Source: DASZVP01 sp035546935
GTDB lineage: Bacteria; Patescibacteriota; Saccharimonadia; Saccharimonadales; UBA4665
DNA: 64,000 bases
Reading direction: 5' to 3'
Assembly: GCA_035546935.1 (NCBI GenBank)
Contig: DASZVP010000002.1
Location: forward strand, 372,001 to 436,000
A model generated the notes under the pieces. The model searched no databases, was not told where the DNA came from, and saw nothing but the letters and a program-made list of their open reading frames with translations. Each line of letters starts with the position of its first letter. Position 1 is the first letter of the stretch. Made by a program: the position numbers and the translations under genes. Positions 50,605-60,400 of the stretch are shown here, one piece after another.

Positions 50605-51300
50605 ATGCGCAATATGAAACCTGCGGCAGCAATGCTGTCGGTGGGCTTGTTAGCTGGCGCCTGTAGCTCGCATGAAAGCCCCGCGCCCGCGCCTCGTCCG
50701 ACAGTCGAGACGCCGGCGCCCGGCACTGAACCAATAACCGGTGAGCCAGAAGCCCGCGCCCGGGCCCTGGCGGCGCTGGCCTTTCAGCGATTTGAGCGAG
50801 GCGCTAACACCAAAAAGCCGCCGACGACCTGGGTATTTAAAAATCTGTGCGCAGTTTTTGATGAAGATCCGGGTACGGCCGGGCCGCATACCATATATGT
50901 CGTGCCCAACCCCGGCGTGTTGCGGATTACAGATAAACAGACCGGCAATCAGGTGGCTCAAGATTTTGGCTGGGACCAAATTGATCATAAATACGTCTTT
51001 GGCAAAATTCTAGCTATCGACGGCGATGGCCAGAGCTATGGCTGGATCGACGGCGATACCGATGAGTCATCCATCCATTTTGACAATTACACGCTGGTCG
51101 AGGCTCGTTTGCGCTACTCCAAGCAACGTAACATTTTGGTTCATGGACACGGTAACCCCCTCTACGGTAACGTCGTGGCTGTTAGTGGCGACACCTCTGT
51201 AAAAACGGCTGTTGACGATCAAATTGTCAATAAGACCTGCGCAGCAATTCTGGAACCATCACTGCTTACTGCTCCGCCGCCGTCAGAGCCATCAGCTTAG
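50605..51300 (+). CDS. Predicted lipoprotein, 231 aa
   Basis: The protein starts with a short signal peptide and lipobox (SVGLLAGAC, Cys near residue 20), then a Pro/Thr/Glu-rich linker to about residue 50. The mature domain is beta-rich (RVYIR-like strands absent; WVFKNLCAVFDEDPG, IYVVPNPGVLRITD and YGWIDGDTDESS visible), with three further Cys that could form disulfides. No family is recognised. It begins 1 nt after the nusA stop and may be read through from it. An alternative start lies three codons later. Confidence 0.7.
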   Translation: MRNMKPAAAMLSVGLLAGACSSHESPAPAPRPTVETPAPGTEPITGEPEARARALAALAFQRFERGANTKKPPTTWVFKNLCAVFDEDPGTAGPHTIYVVPNPGVLRITDKQTGNQVAQDFGWDQIDHKYVFGKILAIDGDGQSYGWIDGDTDESSIHFDNYTLVEARLRYSKQRNILVHGHGNPLYGNVVAVSGDTSVKTAVDDQIVNKTCAAILEPSLLTAPPPSEPSA

Positions 51301-51434
51301 TTTTTTGTCTTGCATGGCCCATCTGGTTGTGCCATACTGAGCTCAAAGGGGAGATAGGCGGCAAAATATAGCCGCTGCGCAAAGAAAAATGGAAGCGCAC
51401 ACCAACACAGACACGCACGAGGGAGGGTGCTGAT

Positions 51435-51911
51435 ATGGCGCTCGAGTTGGTGGGCCAGCCTAAACCGCCACTCGAGCCAACTGCTCCTGCGGAGCTGACC
51501 GAAAAAGACTTTGTTGACGAATCGCTAGAAGAAGCGGCAGCCAATGCAGCCATCGTGGCCGTCAACTTATCCGGACTTCGGTACCGTCCGCTAGCGGTGG
51601 TCCGCGATAACCCCGATGAACGCCAGGCAGCCATCGACTTAACAGACAAATTGGAAGTCTTAAGCGAGTTAAGGCCTGATGCGGCCAAGGAACTGCAACG
51701 TTTATGTGACTGTATTGTCTATGCCTGGAATCACACCCGCGAAACCGGGGTAGCGCTGGCCCGTACATTTTTATCAGACCAACTCGATGTGCGACCCATT
51801 CCTGGTCAGCAGGAATTTACATATGAATTCTCGCCGGATACACTCTTCCTGCCATATCCGCGCGATCCCGATATCGTTGAGCAGAAACAGGCGCACACCA
51901 CCGCGCTCTAG
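51435..51911 (+). CDS. Hypothetical protein, 158 aa
   Basis: I do not recognise this protein. It has a Pro-rich N-terminus, a helical centre (DERQAAIDLTDKLEVLSEL; KELQRLCDCIVYAWNHTRE) and a beta-prone end (EFTYEFSPDTLFLPYP). It has no membrane segment. AGGGAGGGTG precedes the ATG. The 134-nt stretch before it holds a CATACT box and a small hairpin GCGGC-AAAATATA-GCCGC, so it likely has its own leadered transcript. Confidence 0.6.
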   Translation: MALELVGQPKPPLEPTAPAELTEKDFVDESLEEAAANAAIVAVNLSGLRYRPLAVVRDNPDERQAAIDLTDKLEVLSELRPDAAKELQRLCDCIVYAWNHTRETGVALARTFLSDQLDVRPIPGQQEFTYEFSPDTLFLPYPRDPDIVEQKQAHTTAL

Positions 51912-51940
51912 TTGACAAAATAGTTAAAATGTATTATTAT
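51912..51940 (+). promoter_or_regulatory. Near-consensus sigma70 promoter for the 114-aa gene
   Basis: TTGACA (51912-51917) and TATTAT (51935-51940) are 17 bp apart. The -10 ends 6 nt before the ATG at 51947. This is the clearest case with both hexamers and a leaderless geometry. Confidence 0.75.
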
Positions 51941-51946
51941 CGGCGA

Positions 51947-52291
51947 ATGTCTTTTATTGAGAACATTCTATACACTCCTCATCCCACCGAAGACGACTAC
52001 ACTATGGATGATATTCGTCGCAAGGTTGAAGCTATGGAGCAGGCAAAAGTATCAAACGATCCAAACTCCTTCCTTCGATGGTCAATGATTTTTCAGACAC
52101 TGCACTTATACAGCGTGGTTGAACCGGTAGTGATGGGCGATCAACGCTGGTCAGAACTGCACCGTATGCACCTTGATTATGTTCAGCATGCCCGTGACGG
52201 CGGCATTGTCGACCCGGCTTATGAGGCCGAATTGATTGTCGAAAAGTCGTTTCGAGAAGATGAAATCGGCCCGATGGCCATCGCTGCCTAA
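51947..52291 (+). CDS. Hypothetical protein, 114 aa
   Basis: The family is unrecognised. The soluble helical protein starts MSFIENILYTPHPTEDDYTM and has a hydrophobic centre (FLRWSMIFQTLHLYSVVEPV) too polar to be a membrane helix. An acidic, Glu-rich C-terminus follows. The open frame extends six codons upstream, but these overlap the -10, so the ATG at 51947 is the better start. It lies upstream of the CIRCE-controlled clpC region in the same direction. Confidence 0.62.
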   Translation: MSFIENILYTPHPTEDDYTMDDIRRKVEAMEQAKVSNDPNSFLRWSMIFQTLHLYSVVEPVVMGDQRWSELHRMHLDYVQHARDGGIVDPAYEAELIVEKSFREDEIGPMAIAA

Positions 52292-52294
52292 GCA

Positions 52295-52328
52295 AATTAG
52301 CACTCTTGACTGGCAGTCAGAGCGCCAA
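52295..52328. promoter_or_regulatory. CIRCE-like operator remnant
   Basis: TTAGCACTC (52297-52305) is followed after 14 nt by GAGCGCCAA (52320-52328), a degenerate right half with a wrong spacer. The 18-mer AATTAGCACTCTTGACTG at 52295-52312 is repeated exactly at 52475-52492, so this looks like a decayed or duplicated copy of the real operator. Confidence 0.5.
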
Positions 52329-52362
52329 TTGATCGCATTGTCTGATCAGCGCAAAAGGTAGG

Positions 52363-52446
52363 CTATCTTGGCATTTTCCGCTCCAGTCCAGCTCACAGTA
52401 GCGCTGCTACCGCTCGCTCGGGCTTCGCAGAAAAATACCAAGCTAG
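52363..52446. repeat. Structured palindromic element D (between two CIRCE copies)
   Basis: The arms 52363-52381 and 52427-52446 form an imperfect inverted repeat (CTAnCTTGGnATTTT type). The core hairpin GTAGC-GCT-GCTAC (52398-52410) is followed by CGCTCGCTCGGG, resembling the cores of elements A-C. It lies upstream of the clpC promoter, so it is not in the clpC leader. Confidence 0.55.
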
Positions 52447-52476
52447 CCCTGTTGCGCAGGCCAGCCAGCACGATAA

Positions 52477-52513
52477 TTAGCACTCTTGACTGTCGAGTGC
52501 CAAGTGCTACAAT
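52477..52513 (+). promoter_or_regulatory. clpC promoter with CIRCE (HrcA) operator
   Basis: TTAGCACTC-N9-GAGTGCCAA (52477-52503) matches the CIRCE inverted repeat, with one mismatch to the consensus right half. It overlaps a promoter, TTGACT (52486-52491), 16 bp, TACAAT (52508-52513, with a TGC extension). HrcA binding here should block clpC until heat or protein stress. The hrcA gene is not in the window. Confidence 0.85.
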
Positions 52514-52575
52514 AGAAGTAGCGATTTTACTGAGACATGACGAAAAATTAAGACGTCGCTAGAAGGGTTAAACAT

Positions 52576-55056
52576 ATGATGCCCAGCACACCGGACTTTC
52601 AAGAATTCTTAAGCCATTTAACCAATAATGCGCTCAACAGTTTGCGCCATGCCGACACCATTGCCCGCAATTTTGGCAGCGCCTACGTGGGCACAGAGCA
52701 CCTGCTTTTGGGCGTGTTGGCTCAAGACGGCAGCATGGCTGCCAAGGTACTTGAAGGCGTCGGCATCAACCTGGACCGCGCCCGCTTGGCAATGAATCTG
52801 ACGCCCAAAACTCTGGTTATCAATGTTGGCGCCAAGGGTTTAAGCGAAGCGGCCAAACTGACCCTGAATATGGCTTATGAAACGGCTCAAAATTACGGCC
52901 AGGACTTCTGCGGCACTGAGCACATTCTCTACAGCATTTTGACCCAGAAAAACGCCTCGGCCACCAAGCTGCTGCGTGACATGAACGTCGATGTCGACGC
53001 TCTGACAGGCGAAATTGAGCAGTTCTTTAACCGTCAGCAGTATGAAGAGCAGGAAGGTGGCGCTCAAACCGGCCGCCGAACTAAAAAAGGTGGCAAAAAG
53101 ACGGCTCTGGACTTCTTTGGCACTGATCTGACCCAGGAAGCTCGCCAAGGCAAGCTGGACCCTGTTGTCGGCCGCGAAGCGCAAATTCGTCGCTTGATCA
53201 CTATCTTAAACCGCCGCACCAAGAATAACCCAGTCTTAATCGGCGAACCCGGCGTGGGTAAAACTGCCATCGTCGAAGGTTTGGCCCAGCGCATTATCAA
53301 TGAAGACGTGCCGGACAGCCTGCTCGACAAACGACTGGTGATGCTCGATCTAGCTGGCATGATTGCCGGCACCAAGTACCGCGGTGAATTTGAAGAGCGC
53401 TTGAAAAAAGTTATGGGCGAGCTCGAAAAAGACAACCGTACCATTATCTTTATCGATGAGCTGCACCTGATCGTCGGTGCCGGCGCTGCTGAAGGCGCCA
53501 TGGATGCCGGCAATATTTTGAAGCCGGCGCTGGCTCGTGGCCATATTCAGGTCATCGGTGCCACTACTACCGCCGAATATACCAAGCATATTGAAAAAGA
53601 CGCTGCCTTGGAGCGCCGTTTCCAACCCATCCAAGTGCCAGAAACCACACCAAGTGAGACGCTGGCCATCCTGAAAGGCTTGCGCACACACTACGAAACT
53701 TTCCACGGCGTGAAGCTTAGCGATGCCGTACTGGAAGATGCCGTTATGCTGGCCAAGCGTTATATAAATGACCGCTACATGCCCGACAAGGCCATCGACC
53801 TGATAGATGAAACAGCCGCCCATTTGCGCGTTGATAAGGGCAAAACCAGCCCCGAAGTCCGCAAACTGCAAAAGGAGCTGAAGCTGCTGAACGGCCGTAT
53901 AGAAGAGGCTGTAGACAGTGAAGACTACGAAAAGGCTGCTCAGTATAAGACTCGCGCCTCGCAGATTCACGACGACCTTGAGAAGCTCCAATCAGCTGAC
54001 AAGCAGGCCAAGCGCCTGACTGTGTCCAGCGAAGACCTGGCTGACGTCGTAGCCCGCATGACAGGTGTGCCGGTGAAGAAAGTCATCCGTTCCGAAGCCA
54101 AGTATCTGTTAACGCTGGAGAAAACTTTAGGCAAGTACGTGATCGGCCAGCAAGAGGCCGTGACCGCCGTGTCCAAAGCCGTGCGCCGCAACCGTTCCGG
54201 TATCGGCAGCGAAAAACGGCCCATTGGTTCGTTCATTTTCTTGGGCCCAACCGGTGTTGGCAAGACTGAATTAGCCCGCGTTTTGGCCCGTGAGTTTTTC
54301 GGATCCGAAGACGCCCTGATCAAGATCGACATGAGCGAGTTCGAGCAGCCGCACAACGTTTCGCGCCTGGTCGGCGCGCCCGCCGGCTACGTTGGCTACG
54401 ACGATGGCGGCCAGCTAACCGACAAAATTCGCCGCCAGCCCTACAGCTTGGTGTTGTTCGACGAGATTGAAAAAGCTCACCCCGACGTTTTCAATATGCT
54501 GCTGCAGATTCTGGAAGACGGCTACCTAACAGATGCTAAAGGCCGCAAAATCGACTTTACCAACACCATCGTCATCATGACGTCGAACGTTGGTGCCGAT
54601 AAACTGCAGAAAGAAGCCTCACTGGGCTTCCACGCCACCAAAGCCAGCGACTTGAAAGATTTGGACAGCCTGCATAACACCAACAAAGAGCATGTCCAGG
54701 ACGAGCTGAAGAAAATGCTGCGCCCCGAGCTGTTGAACCGCATCGACAAAGTGATCGTTTTCCGCGCACTGACCAAACAGGACATCTACAAGATCATTGA
54801 TTTGCAGATCGACGAGCTTAAGAGCCGCTTGCAGCGTAAAGGTTTGAGCGTCCAACTATCGAACAGCGCGAAAGACTATCTTTTGGAGCACGGCTATGAC
54901 CCGCACAACGGTGTTCGTCCGCTGCGTCGACTAATCCAAGACACCATCGAAGATCACATGGCCCTGGACGTTCTCGATGAAAAGTATAGTAAGGGTGATA
55001 TTATTCAAGTGGCAGCCAAAAACCGCGAACTGACATATGCCACCACAAACGAATAA
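52576..55056 (+). CDS. clpC: ClpC-type AAA+ protease ATPase
   Basis: The 826-residue Hsp100 unfoldase has two N-terminal Clp repeats (about 1-150), AAA module 1 with GEPGVGKTAIVEGLAQR (about 223) and IIFIDELH, a UVR/middle coiled coil (about 430-475), and AAA module 2 with FLGPTGVGKTELARVLA (about 557). A C-terminal D2-small domain ends it. It unfolds proteins for ClpP and, with its middle domain, may use adaptor proteins. The CIRCE operator makes it heat-inducible. AGAAGGG precedes the ATG; a second ATG directly follows. Confidence 0.96.
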   Translation: MMPSTPDFQEFLSHLTNNALNSLRHADTIARNFGSAYVGTEHLLLGVLAQDGSMAAKVLEGVGINLDRARLAMNLTPKTLVINVGAKGLSEAAKLTLNMAYETAQNYGQDFCGTEHILYSILTQKNASATKLLRDMNVDVDALTGEIEQFFNRQQYEEQEGGAQTGRRTKKGGKKTALDFFGTDLTQEARQGKLDPVVGREAQIRRLITILNRRTKNNPVLIGEPGVGKTAIVEGLAQRIINEDVPDSLLDKRLVMLDLAGMIAGTKYRGEFEERLKKVMGELEKDNRTIIFIDELHLIVGAGAAEGAMDAGNILKPALARGHIQVIGATTTAEYTKHIEKDAALERRFQPIQVPETTPSETLAILKGLRTHYETFHGVKLSDAVLEDAVMLAKRYINDRYMPDKAIDLIDETAAHLRVDKGKTSPEVRKLQKELKLLNGRIEEAVDSEDYEKAAQYKTRASQIHDDLEKLQSADKQAKRLTVSSEDLADVVARMTGVPVKKVIRSEAKYLLTLEKTLGKYVIGQQEAVTAVSKAVRRNRSGIGSEKRPIGSFIFLGPTGVGKTELARVLAREFFGSEDALIKIDMSEFEQPHNVSRLVGAPAGYVGYDDGGQLTDKIRRQPYSLVLFDEIEKAHPDVFNMLLQILEDGYLTDAKGRKIDFTNTIVIMTSNVGADKLQKEASLGFHATKASDLKDLDSLHNTNKEHVQDELKKMLRPELLNRIDKVIVFRALTKQDIYKIIDLQIDELKSRLQRKGLSVQLSNSAKDYLLEHGYDPHNGVRPLRRLIQDTIEDHMALDVLDEKYSKGDIIQVAAKNRELTYATTNE

Positions 55057-56047
55057 CTCACCAAAACGACATTCCATATCCTGGTCGACCCTGGGTATCA
55101 TTGCTGGCTGGCTTGTTTTAATGGGCGTACTTTACTGGAACCGCGTAGCCATCACGGACTGGTTTAGGCTGCGTAACTATCATCCGCCGGCTAGTATTGC
55201 ACGGCTAGCCGATCAGGATACGTTTAAGCCGTATACGCGCCATCTGTTTTATCTAAATCGACCGAAGTTATTGAATTCAGTCGATAGCTTTCGGCAGCAT
55301 TGCCCAGAAAGCCCGGACACGATAGTTTTAGGCTGTTATCACCCCGACCAAAACGGCATTTACATTTATAACGTTCAAGACGCCACGCTGGCAGGCGTAC
55401 AGCAAGTTACAGCTGCCCATGAGGTCTTGCACTCCATTTATGCCCGTCTCAGCGGTTCGGAACGCAAGCAGCTCAACAAAGAGCTGCAAGATTTTTACAA
55501 GCACGGTTTAACCGATCCGCGCGTTAAAGCCGAAGTTAAGCTATATCAGGCTACAGAGCCGGGCTCAGTCATGGATGAAATGAGCTGTACTTTTGGCACT
55601 GAAGTCGCCGACTTGCCGCCGGCCTTGGAAGCCTACTACGCAAAATATTTCAGTAACCGTTCGGCAATAGTAGCTTTTGAAATGCAATACGAGAGCGAGT
55701 TCACTGGCCGCATGGCTGCCATCAATGACGATGACAAGCGCTTAAACGCCATGAAAACCCAGATCAACAATGAAGAAACGAGTTTGGCTACCCAGCTGGC
55801 GCAGATAACGGCTCAGCGCAACCGCCTCAACAGCTTGCTGAGCAGCGGTGACGCGGCCGACTATAACAACGGCGTCGATAGCTTTAATGCCCTTGTCAGC
55901 AGCTATAACAGCGGGTTAAGTCAGCTCCAGCAAGATATACGGACCTATAACCAGCTGGTTCAGGCCCGCAACCAGCTAGCCGGCCAGCTGACGACTCTGG
56001 ACAAGGCGCTGGACACCCGGCTTACTACTCAGACCAGCAGCCGCTAA
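55037..56047 (+). CDS. Membrane-anchored HExxH protein with coiled-coil tail
   Basis: The 336-residue protein has one membrane helix (about 16-36), then a domain with the zinc-protease-like motif QVTAAHEVLHSIYARLSG (HEVLH, about residue 131-135) and a downstream Glu in MDEMSCTFGTEV that could be the third ligand. The last 110 residues are a Gln-rich coiled coil. Peptidase activity is inferred only from the motif. It overlaps clpC by 20 nt, so it is translated with it and may share its heat control. Confidence 0.72.
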   Translation: MPPQTNNSPKRHSISWSTLGIIAGWLVLMGVLYWNRVAITDWFRLRNYHPPASIARLADQDTFKPYTRHLFYLNRPKLLNSVDSFRQHCPESPDTIVLGCYHPDQNGIYIYNVQDATLAGVQQVTAAHEVLHSIYARLSGSERKQLNKELQDFYKHGLTDPRVKAEVKLYQATEPGSVMDEMSCTFGTEVADLPPALEAYYAKYFSNRSAIVAFEMQYESEFTGRMAAINDDDKRLNAMKTQINNEETSLATQLAQITAQRNRLNSLLSSGDAADYNNGVDSFNALVSSYNSGLSQLQQDIRTYNQLVQARNQLAGQLTTLDKALDTRLTTQTSSR

Positions 56048-56108
56048 TTTAATAATTCTTTAAGATAACAATGGTAGACTGTTAGGGTAATTGGTATTTG
56101 GAGGGTCC

Positions 56109-57470
56109 GTGGCTCGTAAAACTGTGCCTGCTTACGTTTGTAGCAACTGTGGCGCCAGCTTTGACAGCTGGAGCGGCCGTTGCCGCCAATGCGGCGAATG
56201 GAATACTCTCGAAGAACAGCTGTCGGTGGCGGCTGTAGCTGGGGCGGTTTCCCATGGCCATACTTTGAAGCCGCAGTCGGTTAGACAGTCTGTGACCAAA
56301 GATGTGTCGCGGCTCAAGAGCGGCATCCAGGCCGTCGACGAAGTTTTCGGTGGCGGCATCGTCACGGGCAGCGTCAACCTGATTGCTGGCCAGCCCGGCA
56401 TCGGTAAAAGCACGCTGTTACTGCAGCTGGCGCACGCCGTGGCCGCCACGGCGCCGGTTTTATACATTAGCGGGGAAGAGTCGGCGCACCAGATCGGCTT
56501 ACGTGCCGAAAGACTCGGTACAACCAAGCGTGATTTGCAGCTGGCCACCAGCACTTCGGCTGACGATATTGCTGCCACTGTGGCCGCAGGCGCCTATAAA
56601 TTAGTGATCGTCGACTCCATCCAAACAGTCAGTGTTGGCGCAATTGCCTCCAGCGCCGGTACAGTCTCACAAATCACAAATTCAACTCAGTTGATCACCA
56701 TGGCGGCCAAACAGAGCAGCACGGCTGTTATATTGGTTGGCCACGTCACTAAAGAAGGCTCGATTGCCGGGCCGAAGGTCTTGGAACATGTTGTAGATGT
56801 GGTCTTGCAGCTGGAAGGCGATGTTTCCAGCGGGTTCAAACTGCTGCGAGCGGCCAAAAACCGCTTCGGCTCCACAAATGAAACTGGTATTTTTGAAATG
56901 AACGATCGCGGTCTGCAGCCTGTCGACAACCCCTCAGCGGCGCTACTGGCCGAAAGGCAAATCAGTGACGGTTCAGTTGTGCTCGCCACCATGGAAGGTA
57001 GCCGGCCGCTGCTGGTAGAAGTGCAGGCGCTGGTCAATCGTACCAGCTATGGATATCCGAAACGCGCGGCCAGCGGTTTCGACCTCAATCGCCTCAATCT
57101 GTTAGTGGCCATGTTGGAGCGGCGCACCAAGCTTAAATTAGCCGAACACGACATCTATATCAATATTGTCGGCGGCATCGCTTTGCGCGACCCAGCCGCT
57201 GATCTAGCCATTTGCCTGGCGGTTGGCTCAGCTGCCAAGGGACTGCAGCTCAAACAAAATGCCGTGGTTTTTGGTGAAGTTGGCCTTAGTGGGGAAGTCC
57301 GCCGCGTGCCGTTTGCGGAAAAGCGTCTGGCGGAAGCCAAGCGCCTGGGTTTTGATGGCGCCATTGGTCCACAGCAGAAAGGCAACGCCGCTAAAGCGCC
57401 TAAAGTTGCCGGCCTGTACGGCGTCAGCGACGTGCGCAGCGCGCTTAATCAGTTCCTCGAAAAAGACTAA
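56109..57470 (+). CDS. radA: DNA repair protein RadA
   Basis: The 453-residue RecA-like branch-migration protein has an N-terminal C4 zinc finger (CSNCGASF, then CRQCGEW). Walker A is LIAGQPGIGKSTLLLQLA, and the RadA-specific KNRFGSTNETGIFEM follows. A C-terminal Lon-like domain (AAKAPKVAGLYGVSDV at its end) completes it. It processes recombination intermediates. The start is a GTG with GGAGG 6 nt upstream; the open frame begins six codons earlier at a TTG, which would not have a ribosome site. Confidence 0.96.
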   Translation: MARKTVPAYVCSNCGASFDSWSGRCRQCGEWNTLEEQLSVAAVAGAVSHGHTLKPQSVRQSVTKDVSRLKSGIQAVDEVFGGGIVTGSVNLIAGQPGIGKSTLLLQLAHAVAATAPVLYISGEESAHQIGLRAERLGTTKRDLQLATSTSADDIAATVAAGAYKLVIVDSIQTVSVGAIASSAGTVSQITNSTQLITMAAKQSSTAVILVGHVTKEGSIAGPKVLEHVVDVVLQLEGDVSSGFKLLRAAKNRFGSTNETGIFEMNDRGLQPVDNPSAALLAERQISDGSVVLATMEGSRPLLVEVQALVNRTSYGYPKRAASGFDLNRLNLLVAMLERRTKLKLAEHDIYINIVGGIALRDPAADLAICLAVGSAAKGLQLKQNAVVFGEVGLSGEVRRVPFAEKRLAEAKRLGFDGAIGPQQKGNAAKAPKVAGLYGVSDVRSALNQFLEKD

Positions 57471-60400
57471 TTTTGCGTCCAGGTCACAGTATTGGAAGCT
57501 GTATTGCTGGGATCATTGGCAGTTACGTTAGCACTGTAGCTGCGGCTTGGAAGCACGGTAACATTGTCTGAAGTTGTATTTTCGGTGTAACACTGGGTAG
57601 TGTTCGCAGTTTTGTCTGTAATGCAGAGCTGGTAACTTGTCGCACCGGTCACGCTGTTCCAGCTTAAGTTAGCGTGCGTGCCGTTGTGGGTGCCGATGCT
57701 GATGACCAACGGCTGTGTCGCCGTATACGCGAAAGGGCCGGTGGCCGTCCCAGCGTATAAGACGCTATCTACCACTGTGGCGGTTAGTGTGCCGCTGCCG
57801 GTGGAGGTGGGCACATAGGTTATGGAGCAGGTAGTTGCGGCGCTTTCATCGGCCGGAATCGAACAGCTGCCAATGCTGGAGCCGTTCAGAGAGATGTCGA
57901 TCGTGCCGGCGGGCGAGGTTGTGTAGGTACCGCCGGAAAGCGGGTGCGTGCCTTGGCTGGCCGTGACCGTAATCGTACAGCCGCCGCTGCTGGCATCACA
58001 ACTATCCGGTGCGGTCAGCGTGACCGTCGGTGCGCTGTCGTTACAATTATGCACATTGTCGGTTGATTGTGTGGTGTTGCTGGTCTTAGATGAAGTCCCG
58101 ATGTTCGGTTTGCCGCCTGCCCAGAGATCGACGTTCCAAGTGGCGACATTAGCATTGTTTTGGGTGTCTTTGGCCAGATCAGGCGTACAGCTCGTGGCCG
58201 TCAGGCCAGAGACCTTGTCAATTGTTTGCGAGGTGCCTTTGGACTTGTTGCCGCCGGCATACCAGGACGGGAACAGATCCGTGCTGGGACTGGGCTCAAC
58301 ATCGCCGTAGTGAATGTGGTTGCGGACCACAAAGGCCGGCAAAACTTTGATGTCTTTAGGCGCCACCCAGTTTTCTGGTTTTTGGCCTTCGTGAGCGAAT
58401 TCCATCATGCCGCGGGTAATTGGCTCGGTCAGGGTTTCCATCGGCACGCCGGTCTTTTGCTGGATGTCGACGTTGCGGGTGTGGTTGCCAACCCAGGTCA
58501 CAGTGGCGTACTTAGGCGACCAGCTGGCCATCAAGCCATCGAAACCGAAGTTGGTAGTACCGGTCTTAACTGCGAAGTGCCAGCCCTCGAAACGATGAAA
58601 CTTGGTGATACCTCCAGTGCAGGAGGTGGCGTTACAGCTGCCGGGCAGGTAGCTGGCGTTAGGATCGGCTGCCATGTCGTTCAAAATATAAGCGGCATCG
58701 GGTTTCACGACTTGCTTGGCTTTCGGTTGCGTCCATTGGTAAACAGTTTGGTTGGCGGCGTCTGTGATCTTCAGGATGAAGGTGCGGGGAATAGCCTGGC
58801 CCAGGCGCGCTAAAGAGGCCAAACCGTTAACGTGGTCGTCGAGCTGTAGGTAGGCGCCGTCACCGATGGCGGCCGAGTTGTAACACTGCGTTTGTTGGCT
58901 GGTTTGCGGAGCGCTCAAGTCGGCGCCGGGTACGTAACAATTGTAAGTGCTTTGGCCTTTTGATTGCAGGTAAGGGTTGTCCATTAAGGCCGATGCCGTA
59001 TCAATGGTCTTGTTAATTGACTTTACGTTGCCGGGACTGGTGTCACCGGGAACGGCTTCGAGCATGGCTTTTTCGGCCGGAATGTTACGTGAGCCGCCGA
59101 GAGCGTAGCGCAAGGTGATCGGGCCAGGTGTCAGGAAGTCATAGTCAGCCAAACAGTTACCGGTGCCATGGGGCGGTGGCTTAGAGTGGTCGGTACACGG
59201 ATAGCCGGGGATGGCACCCTGTGAGTCATAGAGCACGGAGCCGGCACCAACATTATTATTGTTGTTAATCATAGTGACGTAGTCGTAGGGCTTAAAGCTC
59301 GACCCCGGGCTGACTAAGCGTGCCGCGAAGTTGAGCTTGCCATAAGTCGGGTTACTAAAGTCAACGCCGCCAACAAGGGCCACTATTTGGCCGGTTTTTA
59401 CGTCTTCCGTGACATTGGCTTCGTCGTCAGCCAAGTAACCTGTCAGGCGCTGCACCCTCGAGAAGTTATCGGATATCAACTGCTCGTCGTGGTTCTGCAG
59501 GTTCATATCCAAGGTGGTAGTAACTTTCCAGCCGCCGCGATCAACTAATTTGCTGCCAAATTGCTCCGTCAGCTGCTGTTTGGCCGCCAACACAAAATAA
59601 GGTGCTTTGATGCCTTGATACTTCGGTGCCTGCTGGTGCACCATAGACAAAATATCGACTTTTTTGGCCGCTTCGGCCTGAGCTTTAGTGATGTAGCCCT
59701 GCTGAACCATCAAGTCCAGGACGTAATGCTGGCGCCCTATTAGGGCCGGCGCGTCAAAGACGTTGTCGGTCACTGCCGGGTTGTACTGCGGGCTAGAGTA
59801 AGGTGAATAAACGCCCGGAGCTTGCGGTATAGCAGCCAGCATGGCCGCTTCGGGCAAGGTTAAATCTTTGGCAGTGGTTTGGAAGTAATCTTGGGCTGCG
59901 CTCTCGACGCCATAGTCTACGCCGCCATAGGGGGCAATATTTAGATAGCCGGTCAAAATATCCTTTTTGGAATACTGTCTTTCCAGCTCAACGGCTAAAA
60001 TTAACTCCTTGACCTTACGGGTGATGGTGCGGTTATTGGTCCAGCCTTCGTTTAGCTTGACTAACTGCTGGGTAATCGTCGAACCGCCCTGCAATGAGCC
60101 GCCACCACCAACAATGTCATGGCTGGCAGCGCGCAGGATGCCGCGCACATCAAAAGCACCCTCTTTATAAAAGCCTTTGTCTTCGACAGCTACGGTGGCG
60201 TCCTTCATAAACTGATTAATCTCAGTGCCTTGAACCGGAATACGCTTCACAGCGCTGTAGTCCTGCCAGAGCACAATCTTTCCGGTGCGATCGTAGTAAG
60301 TAATGTTGCCACCCAAGGAATCGCCGGAAATGTCCTTAATCTTTGGCAAGTCTTTGCGGAAGTAGGCGAATAGCCCGATGGTTAAGAAAAAGCCTAAAAC

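Noticed and set aside
52368..52562. 64-residue plus-strand frame before clpC
   Set aside because: It spans element D and the CIRCE promoter and has low-complexity content; regulatory DNA is the better explanation.
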